Counted from the stretch's first letter, positions 15,538 through 23,155 are shown. The stretch: DNA of 24,839 nt from Geobacter sp. (GCA_003857395.1 RPRC01000121.1:1-24839), one strand, 5' to 3'. Translations and numbers: made by a program. The notes: generated from the sequence alone by a model not told the origin.

Positions 15538-15787
15538 GGCTGTTCCTTTTTACATGGATTTTCCAGGCAACTACAAATTTTGCAGCATACCGATATCAAG
15601 CTTCCTCACCGCAATGTGTTCCACACGTATCGTACAGAACTATCTCCCCCCCCTCCCGGTATTGTGGAGGTCAGACAGCTATTCTTGTAAGGTGATTTAC
15701 TGGATAGAGTAAGAACTAGTTTATATGATCGGACATAGGATATGCTAGGAAAATTTTACTCGACTCGCTATCTCTCATGGAGGTTCA

Positions 15788-16018
15788 ATGAACCGTATTG
15801 TAACAACAGCTATCTTTTTTCTGAGTTATCTTACCAATAGCCCTATTCCGGCCCAGCGCACGGAAAGAAGCGCAGAGGGCACAATCGCGCTACCCGTTCC
15901 CACCACGATCGAAAATTCTCTCGATTGCCCGACTCCCGGAAGAAATCCTTGCGGCACGAGCAAGACGTGCGAAAACGCTACAGAAGAAGATTTCTGCCCC
16001 CTTCAACTACATTCGTAG
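15788..16018 (+). CDS. Small secreted-type ORF, function unknown, possibly frameshifted
   Basis: The frame encodes 76 residues with an N-terminal hydrophobic stretch (MNRIVTTAIFFLSYLTNSPI) that could be a signal peptide. The ATG has TGGAGG 4-6 nt upstream. The remainder is rich in Thr, Pro and Ser with four Cys and matches no known family. The frame one base over is open from about 15824 to a TGA near 16041 and reads like an ordinary basic helical protein (for example LPEEILAARARRAKTLQKK and APFNYIRSVIKTIQPF). The true gene may therefore begin in the first frame and continue in the second, broken by a frameshift. Confidence is low for either reading. Confidence 0.35.
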   Translation: MNRIVTTAIFFLSYLTNSPIPAQRTERSAEGTIALPVPTTIENSLDCPTPGRNPCGTSKTCENATEEDFCPLQLHS

Positions 16019-16241
16019 CGTAATAAAAACGATTCAGCCGTTTTGATCTTGGAATAATGAATAGCAGGGAAAAGGACAACCGTAGGGGCAAACTGGAGAA
16101 AGTCATGAATTCTGTTGAGCAAAAACCTAATAACCTTAAGTAAAGTCGGTTTTTCGGTAAATCGAAATTCCGCATTTTACCCGTGTACATTCTTCTGGAT
16201 AAAACCTATTTTCGGCTTGCCTGACATGTTTATAACCGAAC

Positions 16242-17291
16242 CTAATCTGCTCGTCCCGCACTGAGTAGTTCCAGCATTTCATTTTCTTTCAGGTAGAAAG
16301 CCCTGGCATAGGCGATCATTTGTATAAATTCTCTATCAACAGCCAATGATTCAATAAGATGTTGAATCTTCTGGTTGGCAAAGATCCGATGACAGATATC
16401 GCAAACATTATTTTCCAGAAACTGATTCAGCAGCACGGTACCTGCCTTTCTTTCCAGCAGTTGCAGCAATCTATGGGGCCCCCAAATACGAATTGTGTGC
16501 AGGATAGGGTTTAGTTGCGCTCGGTTCAAGATATCATCCAGGGAGGCGTCCCTCAGGTTCCCGAGAACAAGATGATGGTCGAAAGCAAGATTTATCAGTG
16601 GACCGATACAGGCTATGACACGTCCGTCAGGAAAGATGATCGGTGAACCGGATGCCGTACAGGCCGAGACCGGCGGTTCAAGAACCCTGAGATGTTCCGG
16701 TTGCAGCATGCTGGCTGCCCTGCCGACCGAGTAGGTAATAACCGTGTCGATTGTATCCTTATGGGCAATCTGCTGCAATTTCCGTATGATGTCCTGGTAG
16801 CCTGGGTCCATTTTACTATCGGTACAAACGGATATCTGAATCGGAATGTGTAAAATTTCCGCTGCCCGGATTGCATGGGCAACCCGCTCAAAATTTATGA
16901 ATTGCTGATGGTAAACATCGGTGCTGATTCCAAGCATTTTCAGTGAGGGAACCGATCTTAAGACTTCAATCGCATCCTGCAGCGATGTTGCCCAGTGGGC
17001 ATTTGTTACCGCTGTCATAAATAGGCCAGCCGAATTTCCAAATTCCATTATATTTTTGAAACTCTCCACGTCATAAAAAGGCTCACCGCCTGTCAGTGAA
17101 ACCCCTTTTATTTTTCCAGAATTGTATGCGGCAGCCTGTCGTAACCAATCTTTTGCCTCAGCGGAATCCATTTTCTCACTTCGATCCGGCCCTGCCTCGA
17201 CAATGCAGTGAGGACAGGCTACCTGGCATTGATAGGTAATCATCATGCCAATGTTTTCCAGGAATCTCATCTCCTGCCGATAATTTTCCAA
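16242..17291 (-). CDS. Radical SAM enzyme with SPASM-like C-terminal cysteines
   Basis: Radical SAM enzymes cleave S-adenosylmethionine at a 4Fe-4S cluster to start radical chemistry. The cluster motif CQVACPHC (CxxxCxxC) lies near the N-terminus, followed by GVSLTGGEPF (SAM-binding GGEP) and a normal radical SAM barrel. The C-terminal part has CTASGSPIIFPDGRVIACIG and NNVCDICHRIF, a spacing like a SPASM/Twitch auxiliary cluster found in peptide maturases. About 350 residues. I chose a TTG start because it has GGGGGGA 5 nt upstream; the first ATG (17270) abuts AGGAG with no spacing. It lies about 90 bp after a 72-residue Cys-free ORF on the same strand, suggesting a maturase-substrate or enzyme-partner pair. 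The substrate is unknown. Confidence 0.85.
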   Translation of the reverse strand: MENYRQEMRFLENIGMMITYQCQVACPHCIVEAGPDRSEKMDSAEAKDWLRQAAAYNSGKIKGVSLTGGEPFYDVESFKNIMEFGNSAGLFMTAVTNAHWATSLQDAIEVLRSVPSLKMLGISTDVYHQQFINFERVAHAIRAAEILHIPIQISVCTDSKMDPGYQDIIRKLQQIAHKDTIDTVITYSVGRAASMLQPEHLRVLEPPVSACTASGSPIIFPDGRVIACIGPLINLAFDHHLVLGNLRDASLDDILNRAQLNPILHTIRIWGPHRLLQLLERKAGTVLLNQFLENNVCDICHRIFANQKIQHLIESLAVDREFIQMIAYARAFYLKENEMLELLSAGRAD

Positions 17292-17382
17292 AAGTTCCCC
17301 CCATAAAGTAAGGGACGATTTTCTCTCTGACCAAACCAGTGAAAAACGCCCCTCGTTACACGCGATAGCATTACAAGCGTTT

Positions 17383-17601
17383 CTATCTGCCAGCTTTCGG
17401 AATCGCCACAATATCAAAATTCTTTTCAAGCACTGTTAAAGCTTCTTTGTTGGCAAGAATTCTGGAAGATAACAGTAGAATGCCCTTGGGATTGATATCT
17501 TTCAATACCACGCGGAGGTCTTCCTCAAAATTCTTAACAAGTTCACGGGGGACCTTGAAGTCCAGGACTTCAGAACTGACGATTGATTTGGTTTTTTCCA
17601 T
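17383..17601 (-). CDS. 72-residue protein upstream of the radical SAM enzyme; candidate RiPP precursor or partner
   Basis: The ATG has a near-perfect Shine-Dalgarno (AAGGAGGTGA, about 8 nt away), the strongest in the window. A GTG three codons earlier is unlikely. The protein starts MEKTKSIVSSEVLDFKVPRE and ends FDIVAIPKAGR. It has no Cys or Trp and only the initiator Met. A charged helical N-terminal half (VPRELVKNFEEDLRVVLKD) is followed by a hydrophobic core (GILLLSSRIL), a short helix and a beta-like end. The leader-then-core shape and the neighbour fit a radical-SAM RiPP precursor. The folded look also allows a small partner or recognition protein. I do not recognise the family. Confidence 0.7.
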   Translation of the reverse strand: MEKTKSIVSSEVLDFKVPRELVKNFEEDLRVVLKDINPKGILLLSSRILANKEALTVLEKNFDIVAIPKAGR

Positions 17602-17646
17602 ATCATTCACCTCCTTTCATTCCATGGCTAAACCAGCTGCACAAAC

Positions 17647-17675
17647 ATATACTATAACTAATTATAGGTGGTCAA
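17647..17675 (-). promoter_or_regulatory. Candidate promoter of the radical SAM pair
   Basis: On the minus strand TTGACC is followed after 17 bp by GTATAT; a perfect TATAAT also lies within the spacer. The region is strikingly AT-rich compared with its flanks and ends about 45 bp before the 72-residue ORF. Confidence 0.4.
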
Positions 17676-17908
17676 TTATTTTAATGTAACAATAGTGAAA
17701 TCGTACCGACAACGCCATGACAGAGGGTCTTGCCATAGCACCTTTGACAGTAGCTGAAGCCACTGCCGAGCGCCGGAACTTTCTTGCGGCAGGAAATTTT
17801 CTCGGGAACCTTTTCCACATTCATCCTGTCAAAATGTACAAATATCGATTCAAGGGAGAAGAAACTTTGATGAAACAGGGCTTTCAGAAAACCAATACGG
17901 AGGATGCA

Positions 17909-19627
17909 ATGAGATTATTTACCAGCCGTACCGCGGTACTTTGCCTGTTACTTGTGAACCTGGTTACCGCAGCGTGCGGCAAGACGGAGATGGTAAGATC
18001 CGAGGAGCCCATATCTGCGATCATGCCAAAGGAAATTCCCGAAACTGCCGATATTCGGGCTTCTGGAACAATGTATAAGCTAGCCATGGAAAGAAATTAT
18101 CCCTCCCCTGCCCCGCCAGCCGCATACCTTCCGCACCCTCACCCCAGCTCAACTCAGGATTTCAACACCGAAGGATATGACCGGGTCAACGAAAACCCTT
18201 TCCTGGACGTACTCAAGAATCCCCAATCCACCTTCTCCATTGATGTGGATACAGCCTCTTATACCAATGTCAGGCGTTTCATCAATAACGGAACGCTTCC
18301 GCCTCCTGATGCCGTGAGGATCGAGGAGCTGATCAATTACTTCAGCTATGATTACCCTCAACCAACGGGGAATGTGCCCTTTTCTTTCAGTACCGAATTG
18401 ACGGATACTCCCTGGAAACCGGGAAACAAGTTACTCCTCATCGGGTTGCAGGGAGCAAATATTCCAACAGAAAAGCTCCCACCCGCAAATCTGGTGTTCC
18501 TCATTGATGTATCCGGGTCCATGGAACAGGAGAACAAACTGCCGCTTCTAATCAAATCTTTCAAACTACTGGTAGGGCAACTGCGAAAACAGGACACGGT
18601 CGCCATCGTCGTCTATGCCGGTCAGGCCGGACTCGTGCTCCCTGCCACCAGTGGTGGCGATAAGCAGAAAATACTGTCAGCCCTCGAAGGTCTCCAAGCG
18701 GGCGGCAGTACTGCCGGCGGTGAGGGAATCCAGCTGGCATACCGGATTGCGGCTGAAAACTTCAGAAAGAACGGCAATAATCGCGTGATTCTGGCCACGG
18801 ATGGTGACTTCAACGTGGGAGCATCCAGTGACGCAGAAATGGAGCGGCTCATCGAGCAAAAGCGAAAAAACGGCGTCTACCTCAGTGTGCTTGGTTTTGG
18901 CATGGGGAACTACAAAGATGCCAAGATGCAGAAGCTCGCCGACCGGGGAAATGGCAATTACGCCTATATCGACACGCTGCAGGAGGCCAGGAAAGTTCTG
19001 GTTTCCCAGTTCGGCGGTACTTTGCTGACCATCGCCAAGGATGTAAAATTGCAGGTTGAATTCAACCCTGCCAAGGTTACGTCCTATCGACTGATCGGGT
19101 ATGAGAAACGGGCACTTCGCCCTGAGGATTTCGCCGATGACAAGAAGGATGCCGGTGAACTCGGGTCCGGCCACACGGTGACCGCCCTCTTTGAGATCGT
19201 GCCGGCGGATGGAGCGTCCGTAAAGCAAGACTTCACCTACCAGACGATTCAGATAAAAGACGGCGCACAGGCAAGCAACGAATTGGCCACTATCCGCTTC
19301 CGCTTCAAAAAGCCGACCGAAGAAACCAGTCGTGAAATCGTAAAAAAAATACCTGCCACAGCAGCCTCCTTCTTCAAGGCAGGCGGGAATATCCGCTTCG
19401 CTGCATCAGTAGCGGAATGGGGCCTGGTACTTCGGAATTCAGAATACAAAGGTTCAGCCAACTACGCCCAAATCCTGAAAATGGCACGCAGCGCCAAAGG
19501 TGCCGACAACCAGGGCTATCGAGCTGAGTTCATCAGGTTGGTGGAAATGGCAGAATTGCTCGATGGGAGGACTTCAGTTCCTGTTATCGCAGATCCTGTT
19601 TCCCGAGGTGATGCCACCACTAGATAA
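17909..19627 (+). CDS. YfbK-like von Willebrand factor A domain lipoprotein
   Basis: The protein has 572 residues. A signal peptide ends in the lipobox VTAAC, so it is probably anchored in a membrane facing the periplasm. A vWF_A N-terminal region (about 70-165) contains NPFLDVLKNPQSTFSIDVDT and PDAVRIEELINYFSYDYPQP. The VWA domain (about 190-365) has an intact metal site: DVSGSM (Asp200), the Thr of GGSTAGGEG and the Asp of ILATDGDFN. A DUF3520-like C-terminal domain follows (about 380-560). Length and order match Escherichia coli YfbK, whose role is not well defined. The ATG has CGGAGGA 4-5 nt upstream; the frame is open further upstream (to 17717) but those residues would precede the signal peptide. 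Confidence 0.92.
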   Translation: MRLFTSRTAVLCLLLVNLVTAACGKTEMVRSEEPISAIMPKEIPETADIRASGTMYKLAMERNYPSPAPPAAYLPHPHPSSTQDFNTEGYDRVNENPFLDVLKNPQSTFSIDVDTASYTNVRRFINNGTLPPPDAVRIEELINYFSYDYPQPTGNVPFSFSTELTDTPWKPGNKLLLIGLQGANIPTEKLPPANLVFLIDVSGSMEQENKLPLLIKSFKLLVGQLRKQDTVAIVVYAGQAGLVLPATSGGDKQKILSALEGLQAGGSTAGGEGIQLAYRIAAENFRKNGNNRVILATDGDFNVGASSDAEMERLIEQKRKNGVYLSVLGFGMGNYKDAKMQKLADRGNGNYAYIDTLQEARKVLVSQFGGTLLTIAKDVKLQVEFNPAKVTSYRLIGYEKRALRPEDFADDKKDAGELGSGHTVTALFEIVPADGASVKQDFTYQTIQIKDGAQASNELATIRFRFKKPTEETSREIVKKIPATAASFFKAGGNIRFAASVAEWGLVLRNSEYKGSANYAQILKMARSAKGADNQGYRAEFIRLVEMAELLDGRTSVPVIADPVSRGDATTR

Positions 19628-19631
19628 TTTT

Positions 19632-19760
19632 CATCCGGAAACTCCAGTACAGAGCTATCCTCCGTTGGGCTGGGGCTTTCTCTGGGTCTCTCGGGTGGCG
19701 ACCGATTACGAGAGGCTTCGAGGAAGTCCCAGCCCAGCCTCTGTCGAGACTTTTCGGATG
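19632..19760. repeat. Long imperfect palindrome (hairpin-forming element)
   Basis: Inner arms 19665-19693 and 19709-19737 can pair over 28 of 29 positions counting G-T wobbles, for example TTGGGCTGGGG with the CCCAGCCCA side, around a 15-nt loop. Outer arms (CATCCGG...CAGAG on the left, CTCTG...CGGATG on the right) extend the pairing after a bulge near 19655-19663. No T-run follows. It lies just after the YfbK-like gene. It may be a REP/MITE-like repeat, a structured RNA or an RNA-end stabiliser. Confidence 0.7.
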
Positions 19761-19880
19761 GACTCTAGAATAAATAACAGAGAAACCGACACAAAACAGT
19801 GAAAAGCAAAAGGCTATGTAAATGCTATACTAACAAATTATGAGGGTGTTATTCATTCATAGAAAGGAAGGGCTACGACC

Positions 19881-20357
19881 ATGACAAAAACAATCCCAGA
19901 GGGATTTCAGTCCATTACACCGTATGTCGTATTCAAGGATTCGCGCAAGGCAATCGAGTTTTACCTGAGTGCCTTTGACGCCAGGGAATTGTTCATTATG
20001 CCCGGCCCCGATGGCACGGGAGTAATGCACGCAGAAATTAGGATTGGTGATTCGATCATCATGATGTCCGATGAAAATCCGCATGAGCCGTGTAAGAGCG
20101 CTGAAACCACCGGTGGCTCGCCCGTTTCTTTTTACCATTATGTGGAGGATGTCGATGCAGCTTTCGAGCAGGCGATAAAGGCAGGCGCAACATCTCTGAT
20201 ACCTGTTCAGGACATGTTCTGGGGAGACCGCATCGGTGCGGTAAAAGATCCTTTCGGTCACAACTGGACCTTGGCTACTCACACTAGAAACCTGACGCCG
20301 GAAGAAATCGAACAGGGTGCCAAGGCCGCCTTTGCCCAGATGGCCTGCCAAAAGTAA
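19881..20357 (+). CDS. VOC-fold protein, PhnB/glyoxalase-bleomycin resistance-like
   Basis: The protein has 158 residues and is a single vicinal-oxygen-chelate unit with two beta-alpha-beta-beta-beta halves. ITPYVVFKDSRKAIEFYLSA is the typical opening; MHAEIRIGDSIIMMSDENP follows. The second half has VSFYHYVEDVDAAFEQAIKA and GDRIGAVKDPFGHNWTLATH, closely resembling PhnB-type proteins. His in the first half and the acidic residue near the end could be metal ligands. Family members include isomerases, dioxygenases and drug-binding proteins; the reaction here is not known. AGGAAGGG lies about 9 nt before the ATG. It stands alone in its orientation, without close co-transcribed neighbours. Confidence 0.9.
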   Translation: MTKTIPEGFQSITPYVVFKDSRKAIEFYLSAFDARELFIMPGPDGTGVMHAEIRIGDSIIMMSDENPHEPCKSAETTGGSPVSFYHYVEDVDAAFEQAIKAGATSLIPVQDMFWGDRIGAVKDPFGHNWTLATHTRNLTPEEIEQGAKAAFAQMACQK

Positions 20358-20382
20358 CCAACTGCTCATGATATCTTCGATT

Positions 20383-20679
20383 CTATTCCTCAGCAGCCGG
20401 TTTACTTGAATTTTCATAACAACTTGTTCCGTAAAACAGATGGCCAAAACAGGCGGGACCTTTTCGGGTCCCGCCTGGCAATGCTTCATGCAGCCATCCC
20501 TGACCATGAAACCCGCATGAACTGAGCACACTGCCGTAGCAGATATTTCTATCCTCTCCGGGAAGTATAACCCGACAACCGCTTGTCAATTCGATACGTT
20601 TTGCTACAATTTCACCATAACACCTCATTTCAGGCAGTATTCCCTCTCGGGGCCAGGCAGTCAGAAACTCCCTGTTCAC
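20383..20679 (-). CDS. Small Cys- and Gly-rich ORF of unknown function
   Basis: The frame encodes up to 98 residues from a GTG start, or 81 from an internal ATG (20628). It has six Cys and many Gly, with segments such as RVILPGEDRNICYGSVLSSC and FHGQGWLHEALPGGT. Codon use looks like that of neighbouring genes and the frame stays open and protein-like upstream of the start, hinting at a truncated or alternatively started gene. It converges on the VOC gene with a 25-bp gap. The Shine-Dalgarno is poor for both starts, and a perfect hairpin lies inside it. I do not recognise it. Confidence 0.38.
   Translation of the reverse strand: MNREFLTAWPREGILPEMRCYGEIVAKRIELTSGCRVILPGEDRNICYGSVLSSCGFHGQGWLHEALPGGTRKGPACFGHLFYGTSCYENSSKPAAEE
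20450..20477. repeat. Perfect 11-bp hairpin after the VOC gene
   Basis: CAGGCGGGACC and GGTCCCGCCTG pair perfectly around TTTTCG. It could be the terminator of the VOC gene about 90 bp after its stop, but no T-run follows on the plus strand; on the minus strand TGTTTT follows. It also lies inside the small minus-strand ORF. Confidence 0.5.
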
Positions 20680-20730
20680 TTCACCAGTGTCAGATAGAGT
20701 CTCTGGACAGACGGCCGCAAGGAGACGATC

Positions 20731-21570
20731 ATGGTACGAACACTTCTTTGTTTGGCAGTGATAATGGTTTCCCTATTTTCCGGGAAAACCATCCTCCATG
20801 CGCAGGATCTTACCATCGCAGTAGTCAATTGTCCGAAAACCGCCAAGGCCGGTCAGGACCTCAAATCGACTCTACGGCTACTGGTGGCAAATACTGGTGA
20901 TACTGTTCAAAAAGCCATTTCACTGGAAATCGTGCTGAAGAACAGCCCCCTTTGCCCTGACAAGGGAAGACCTGCCGCTTACTCGCAAAAATATTATGAT
21001 GGCGTCCTTCTTCGGCAGGGACGCGAGTTTGTCACTCTGGAGCCGGGAAAATCACGGACAATCACTCCTTACGGGGCAAATACAATTCCCCTGGACACCC
21101 CAGTCGGCAGAACGTACTACCTCTGCGCGGTGCTCGACCCGGAGAACCTGCTGAAAGAAACCAATAAGGATAACAACTGTGCCTGTTGCCCGATAAAAAT
21201 TGTCGGTGCTGAAGAAGGACCAGTAGTGGTCAGACTCATGGAGAAGTGCCTTGTGCCAGGGAGCACCCTGACAATTCTTGGCAGAAATTTTGGCTCCATA
21301 TCAGGAACTGTTACAGCCACATCAGCATCCGGCATGCCCGTGAATCTTTCCGTATCTTCCTGGAGTGACACGACGATCGTTGTCCGAATTCCCGATGATT
21401 CCAGGTTGCAGGAAGGACAGCAGTACACCGTTACCATCATAAGGAACGGCGAATCCGAAAGCATTACCGCCGGCAGACAGAACATCGGCATCTGTCCAGC
21501 ACAGAAGAAAGCGCCTGCACCAGAAACAACTATTTTCTCGCCGCCTTTTTTCTATGAAAAACAGTACTAG
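20731..21570 (+). CDS. Secreted protein with CARDB-like and IPT/TIG domains
   Basis: The protein has 279 residues. A signal peptide (LLCLAVIMVSLFSGKTILHA, cut probably after HAQ) is followed by a CARDB-like adhesion/beta-sandwich domain (about 28-150) with TAKAGQDLKSTLRLLVANTG and the end DPENLLKETNKDNN, the usual close of CARDB units. An IPT/TIG immunoglobulin-like domain follows (about 160-245): LVPGSTLTILGRNFGSISGT and WSDTTIVVRIPDD. Several Cys, including CACC, could form disulfides. The ATG has AAGGAG 6 nt upstream. Such proteins are extracellular or periplasmic binding or structural proteins. The partner is unknown. Confidence 0.85.
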   Translation: MVRTLLCLAVIMVSLFSGKTILHAQDLTIAVVNCPKTAKAGQDLKSTLRLLVANTGDTVQKAISLEIVLKNSPLCPDKGRPAAYSQKYYDGVLLRQGREFVTLEPGKSRTITPYGANTIPLDTPVGRTYYLCAVLDPENLLKETNKDNNCACCPIKIVGAEEGPVVVRLMEKCLVPGSTLTILGRNFGSISGTVTATSASGMPVNLSVSSWSDTTIVVRIPDDSRLQEGQQYTVTIIRNGESESITAGRQNIGICPAQKKAPAPETTIFSPPFFYEKQY

Positions 21571-21933
21571 GCACGGATTCTCCAACTCGGCTGTGACCGG
21601 ATCTGTGAGGTTTATTTCAAGGAAAATCCTTGTTTGATGGTTAGATTAGAATTCACCTTGGAGTACATCTGCATCATTCTATTGGTGCAGAACTTCTCCT
21701 CTTGCCCCCCCATTTTCAAGATTTGAATATTCCTGGCGTATCTCCCCACCTGACCCACAATAATTCTAATGAATCAAAACAATCATACATCAGACGACTT
21801 CGGGTTCTTGGATAATGAACATTATTGTCACTTGACAGCATCATTTTAATGGGTGATCGTGTAAAAAATACACTCGAAGAAATTGTGGCCGAATACGGCT
21901 AAAATGGCCGACATATTTTTTAAGGAGACATGA
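21571..21933. other. Intergenic region before the PEGA lipoprotein gene
   Basis: No gene is supported here. A weak hairpin lies near its start. A TGTCA-CT-TGACA inverted repeat lies at 21826-21837, and alternating GCCG/CGGC segments just ahead of the next gene could form two mutually exclusive hairpins. No sound -35/-10 pair was found. Confidence 0.5.
21618..21636 (+). terminator. Weak terminator-like hairpin after the CARDB/IPT gene
   Basis: CAAGGA and TCCTTG pair perfectly around an AAA loop and are followed by TTT. The stem is only 6 bp, so termination would be inefficient. Confidence 0.3.
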
Positions 21934-22176
21934 ATGCTGAACAAGAAACTGATCATTGTATCGTGTGGTATTGCGCTGTTCGGATTCGGCTGCCAACCAA
22001 TGGTTCTCAAGCAGAACATACCGGTTTCGACCAATCCGCTGGGTGCAAAAATTTATGCCAATGGGACACTCGTGGGACAAACACCCGCTACAGTTTCTCT
22101 GGAGCGAACCCAAAACCACATCATAACGCTCGTCAAAGAAAACTATCGTCAGGAAGACGTGGTGATCAGCAAATAG
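21934..22176 (+). CDS. PEGA-domain lipoprotein, N-terminal part ended by an in-frame TAG
   Basis: The 80 residues comprise a lipoprotein signal with Cys20 in LFGFGC and one PEGA beta-unit (IPVSTNPLGAKIYANGTLVG then TPATVSLERTQNHIITL). PEGA units occur on extracytoplasmic proteins and are thought to bind surface components. The ATG at 21934 has AAGGAG about 6 nt upstream; an out-of-frame ATG four bases earlier is too close. The frame ends at TAG (22174-22176), but the codons after it continue in the same frame for 162 more without a stop and read as the natural continuation, so this is probably the truncated first third of a 242-residue protein. Alone it could still be exported. Confidence 0.85.
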   Translation: MLNKKLIIVSCGIALFGFGCQPMVLKQNIPVSTNPLGAKIYANGTLVGQTPATVSLERTQNHIITLVKENYRQEDVVISK

Positions 22177-22662
22177 TACCAGTCGAATAAAGTGCTTCTG
22201 AATGCAATCCAGTCCGGGGTTAATTCAGGACTTTTCTTTAAGGACAAAAGAATGGGCATCAACAGCGGTCTAGGCTCAATTTCCGGCCAGGAAGAAACAG
22301 GAGAAGCGTACCTTCTTGTGCCGACAACGGTACGCGTGAACCTTACACCTCTCAATGGCACCCCAGTCAGTAATTACAGTAACAGTGGATACCCTGCTGA
22401 AAGCTCTTCTGCTGCTGTTTCACAACCTTCAGATACAGAGCAGGATATCTCGGCAACTGATCTTCTCAAGGCCGGAATTGAAGCGGGCGCTGCAGGTCTT
22501 TCTGAGTCAAAATCTGTTGAAAAAAATTGGCAAACATCCTCGTCGTCAAATAGTTATGTCCAGCCTGATGGCACTCAAGTCACAAAAAAATCCAGTACAT
22601 CTGTTGGGGTCAGCATTAATCCCGCAGGAATATTGAAATCCCTAGACACTCTATTTAACTGA
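22177..22662 (+). pseudogene. Continuation of the PEGA lipoprotein after an in-frame amber codon
   Basis: It begins directly after the TAG, in the same frame, with YQSNKVLLNAIQSGVNSGLF then FKDKRMGINSGLGSISGQEE. From memory, intact PEGA lipoproteins of Geobacter-like bacteria continue with a similar YQ..KVL..AIQSG.NSGLFF segment, which is why I join the two parts. The remainder includes LLVPTTVRVNLTPL, a Ser/Gln-rich region and a C-terminal VSINPAGILKSLDTLF. The first possible start, GTG at 22192, has no Shine-Dalgarno, so it is unlikely to be translated independently. A CAG-to-TAG change would explain the break. Readthrough cannot be excluded. Confidence 0.65.
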
Positions 22663-22679
22663 CAAAGGAAGATACCGCC

Positions 22680-23153
22680 ATGAAATCAATCAACACCCTC
22701 TTACTTGGAATCCTGTTGGCAGGCATGCTTTCGGGCACGGCAATGGCAATAGATATCAACGCACTTGACAAGGTAAGTGTCCTGATGACCCAGTCCAAAG
22801 TGCACTCTCATCTTGGCACACCTCATGAAGTGATTGAACTGGGAAATGGCGTAAAGGCTGAGATCTACAAAAATACCAAAACAGAGTCGATGGTAGGCGC
22901 AGGATGTATTTACCTGAATGACGGGCAACTTGTCGGTCAGGCTTTCGTTTTCCAGGGAGTAGTAAACAAGGAAGCAGCGGAAAGATTAACTAAACATGGA
23001 TTTATTATACTGGAAAATAGCGAGGGAGCTTCTCGTTATGCCGGTAAAGACGATGATTTCGGTCACCCTCTGGTGGCCCAGATCACCAACTATAATGGCC
23101 TGACGGTTATCATGACTTTTGAAAAGGGTTTTTATGACCGGTGGAGCAAGTAG
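22680..23153 (+). CDS. Small periplasmic protein of unknown function
   Basis: The protein has 157 residues. A signal peptide (MKSINTLLLGILLAGMLSGT, cut after AMA) is followed by a compact domain. VSVLMTQSKVHSHLGTPHEV faintly resembles the helix-turn entry of BamE/SmpA-type outer-membrane lipoproteins (a threshold helix followed by LGTP), but the lipid-carrying Cys is missing and the rest does not match clearly. AAGGAAG precedes the ATG. The gene begins 17 bp after the PEGA gene, so the two are probably co-transcribed and may act together in the envelope. The function is unknown. Confidence 0.82.
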   Translation: MKSINTLLLGILLAGMLSGTAMAIDINALDKVSVLMTQSKVHSHLGTPHEVIELGNGVKAEIYKNTKTESMVGAGCIYLNDGQLVGQAFVFQGVVNKEAAERLTKHGFIILENSEGASRYAGKDDDFGHPLVAQITNYNGLTVIMTFEKGFYDRWSK

Positions 23154-23155
23154 TT

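Noticed and set aside
17292..17429. An N-terminal extension of the radical SAM frame from a TTG at 17429
   Set aside because: The extension overlaps the end of the 72-residue ORF, has no Shine-Dalgarno, and the residues are unlike radical SAM N-termini.
17717..17908. An upstream extension of the YfbK-like protein
   Set aside because: It would bury the signal peptide and lipobox; the ATG at 17909 has a strong Shine-Dalgarno and gives the family length.
19857..20531. A long minus-strand frame across the VOC gene
   Set aside because: It is the antisense shadow of a clear VOC protein and has no family features.
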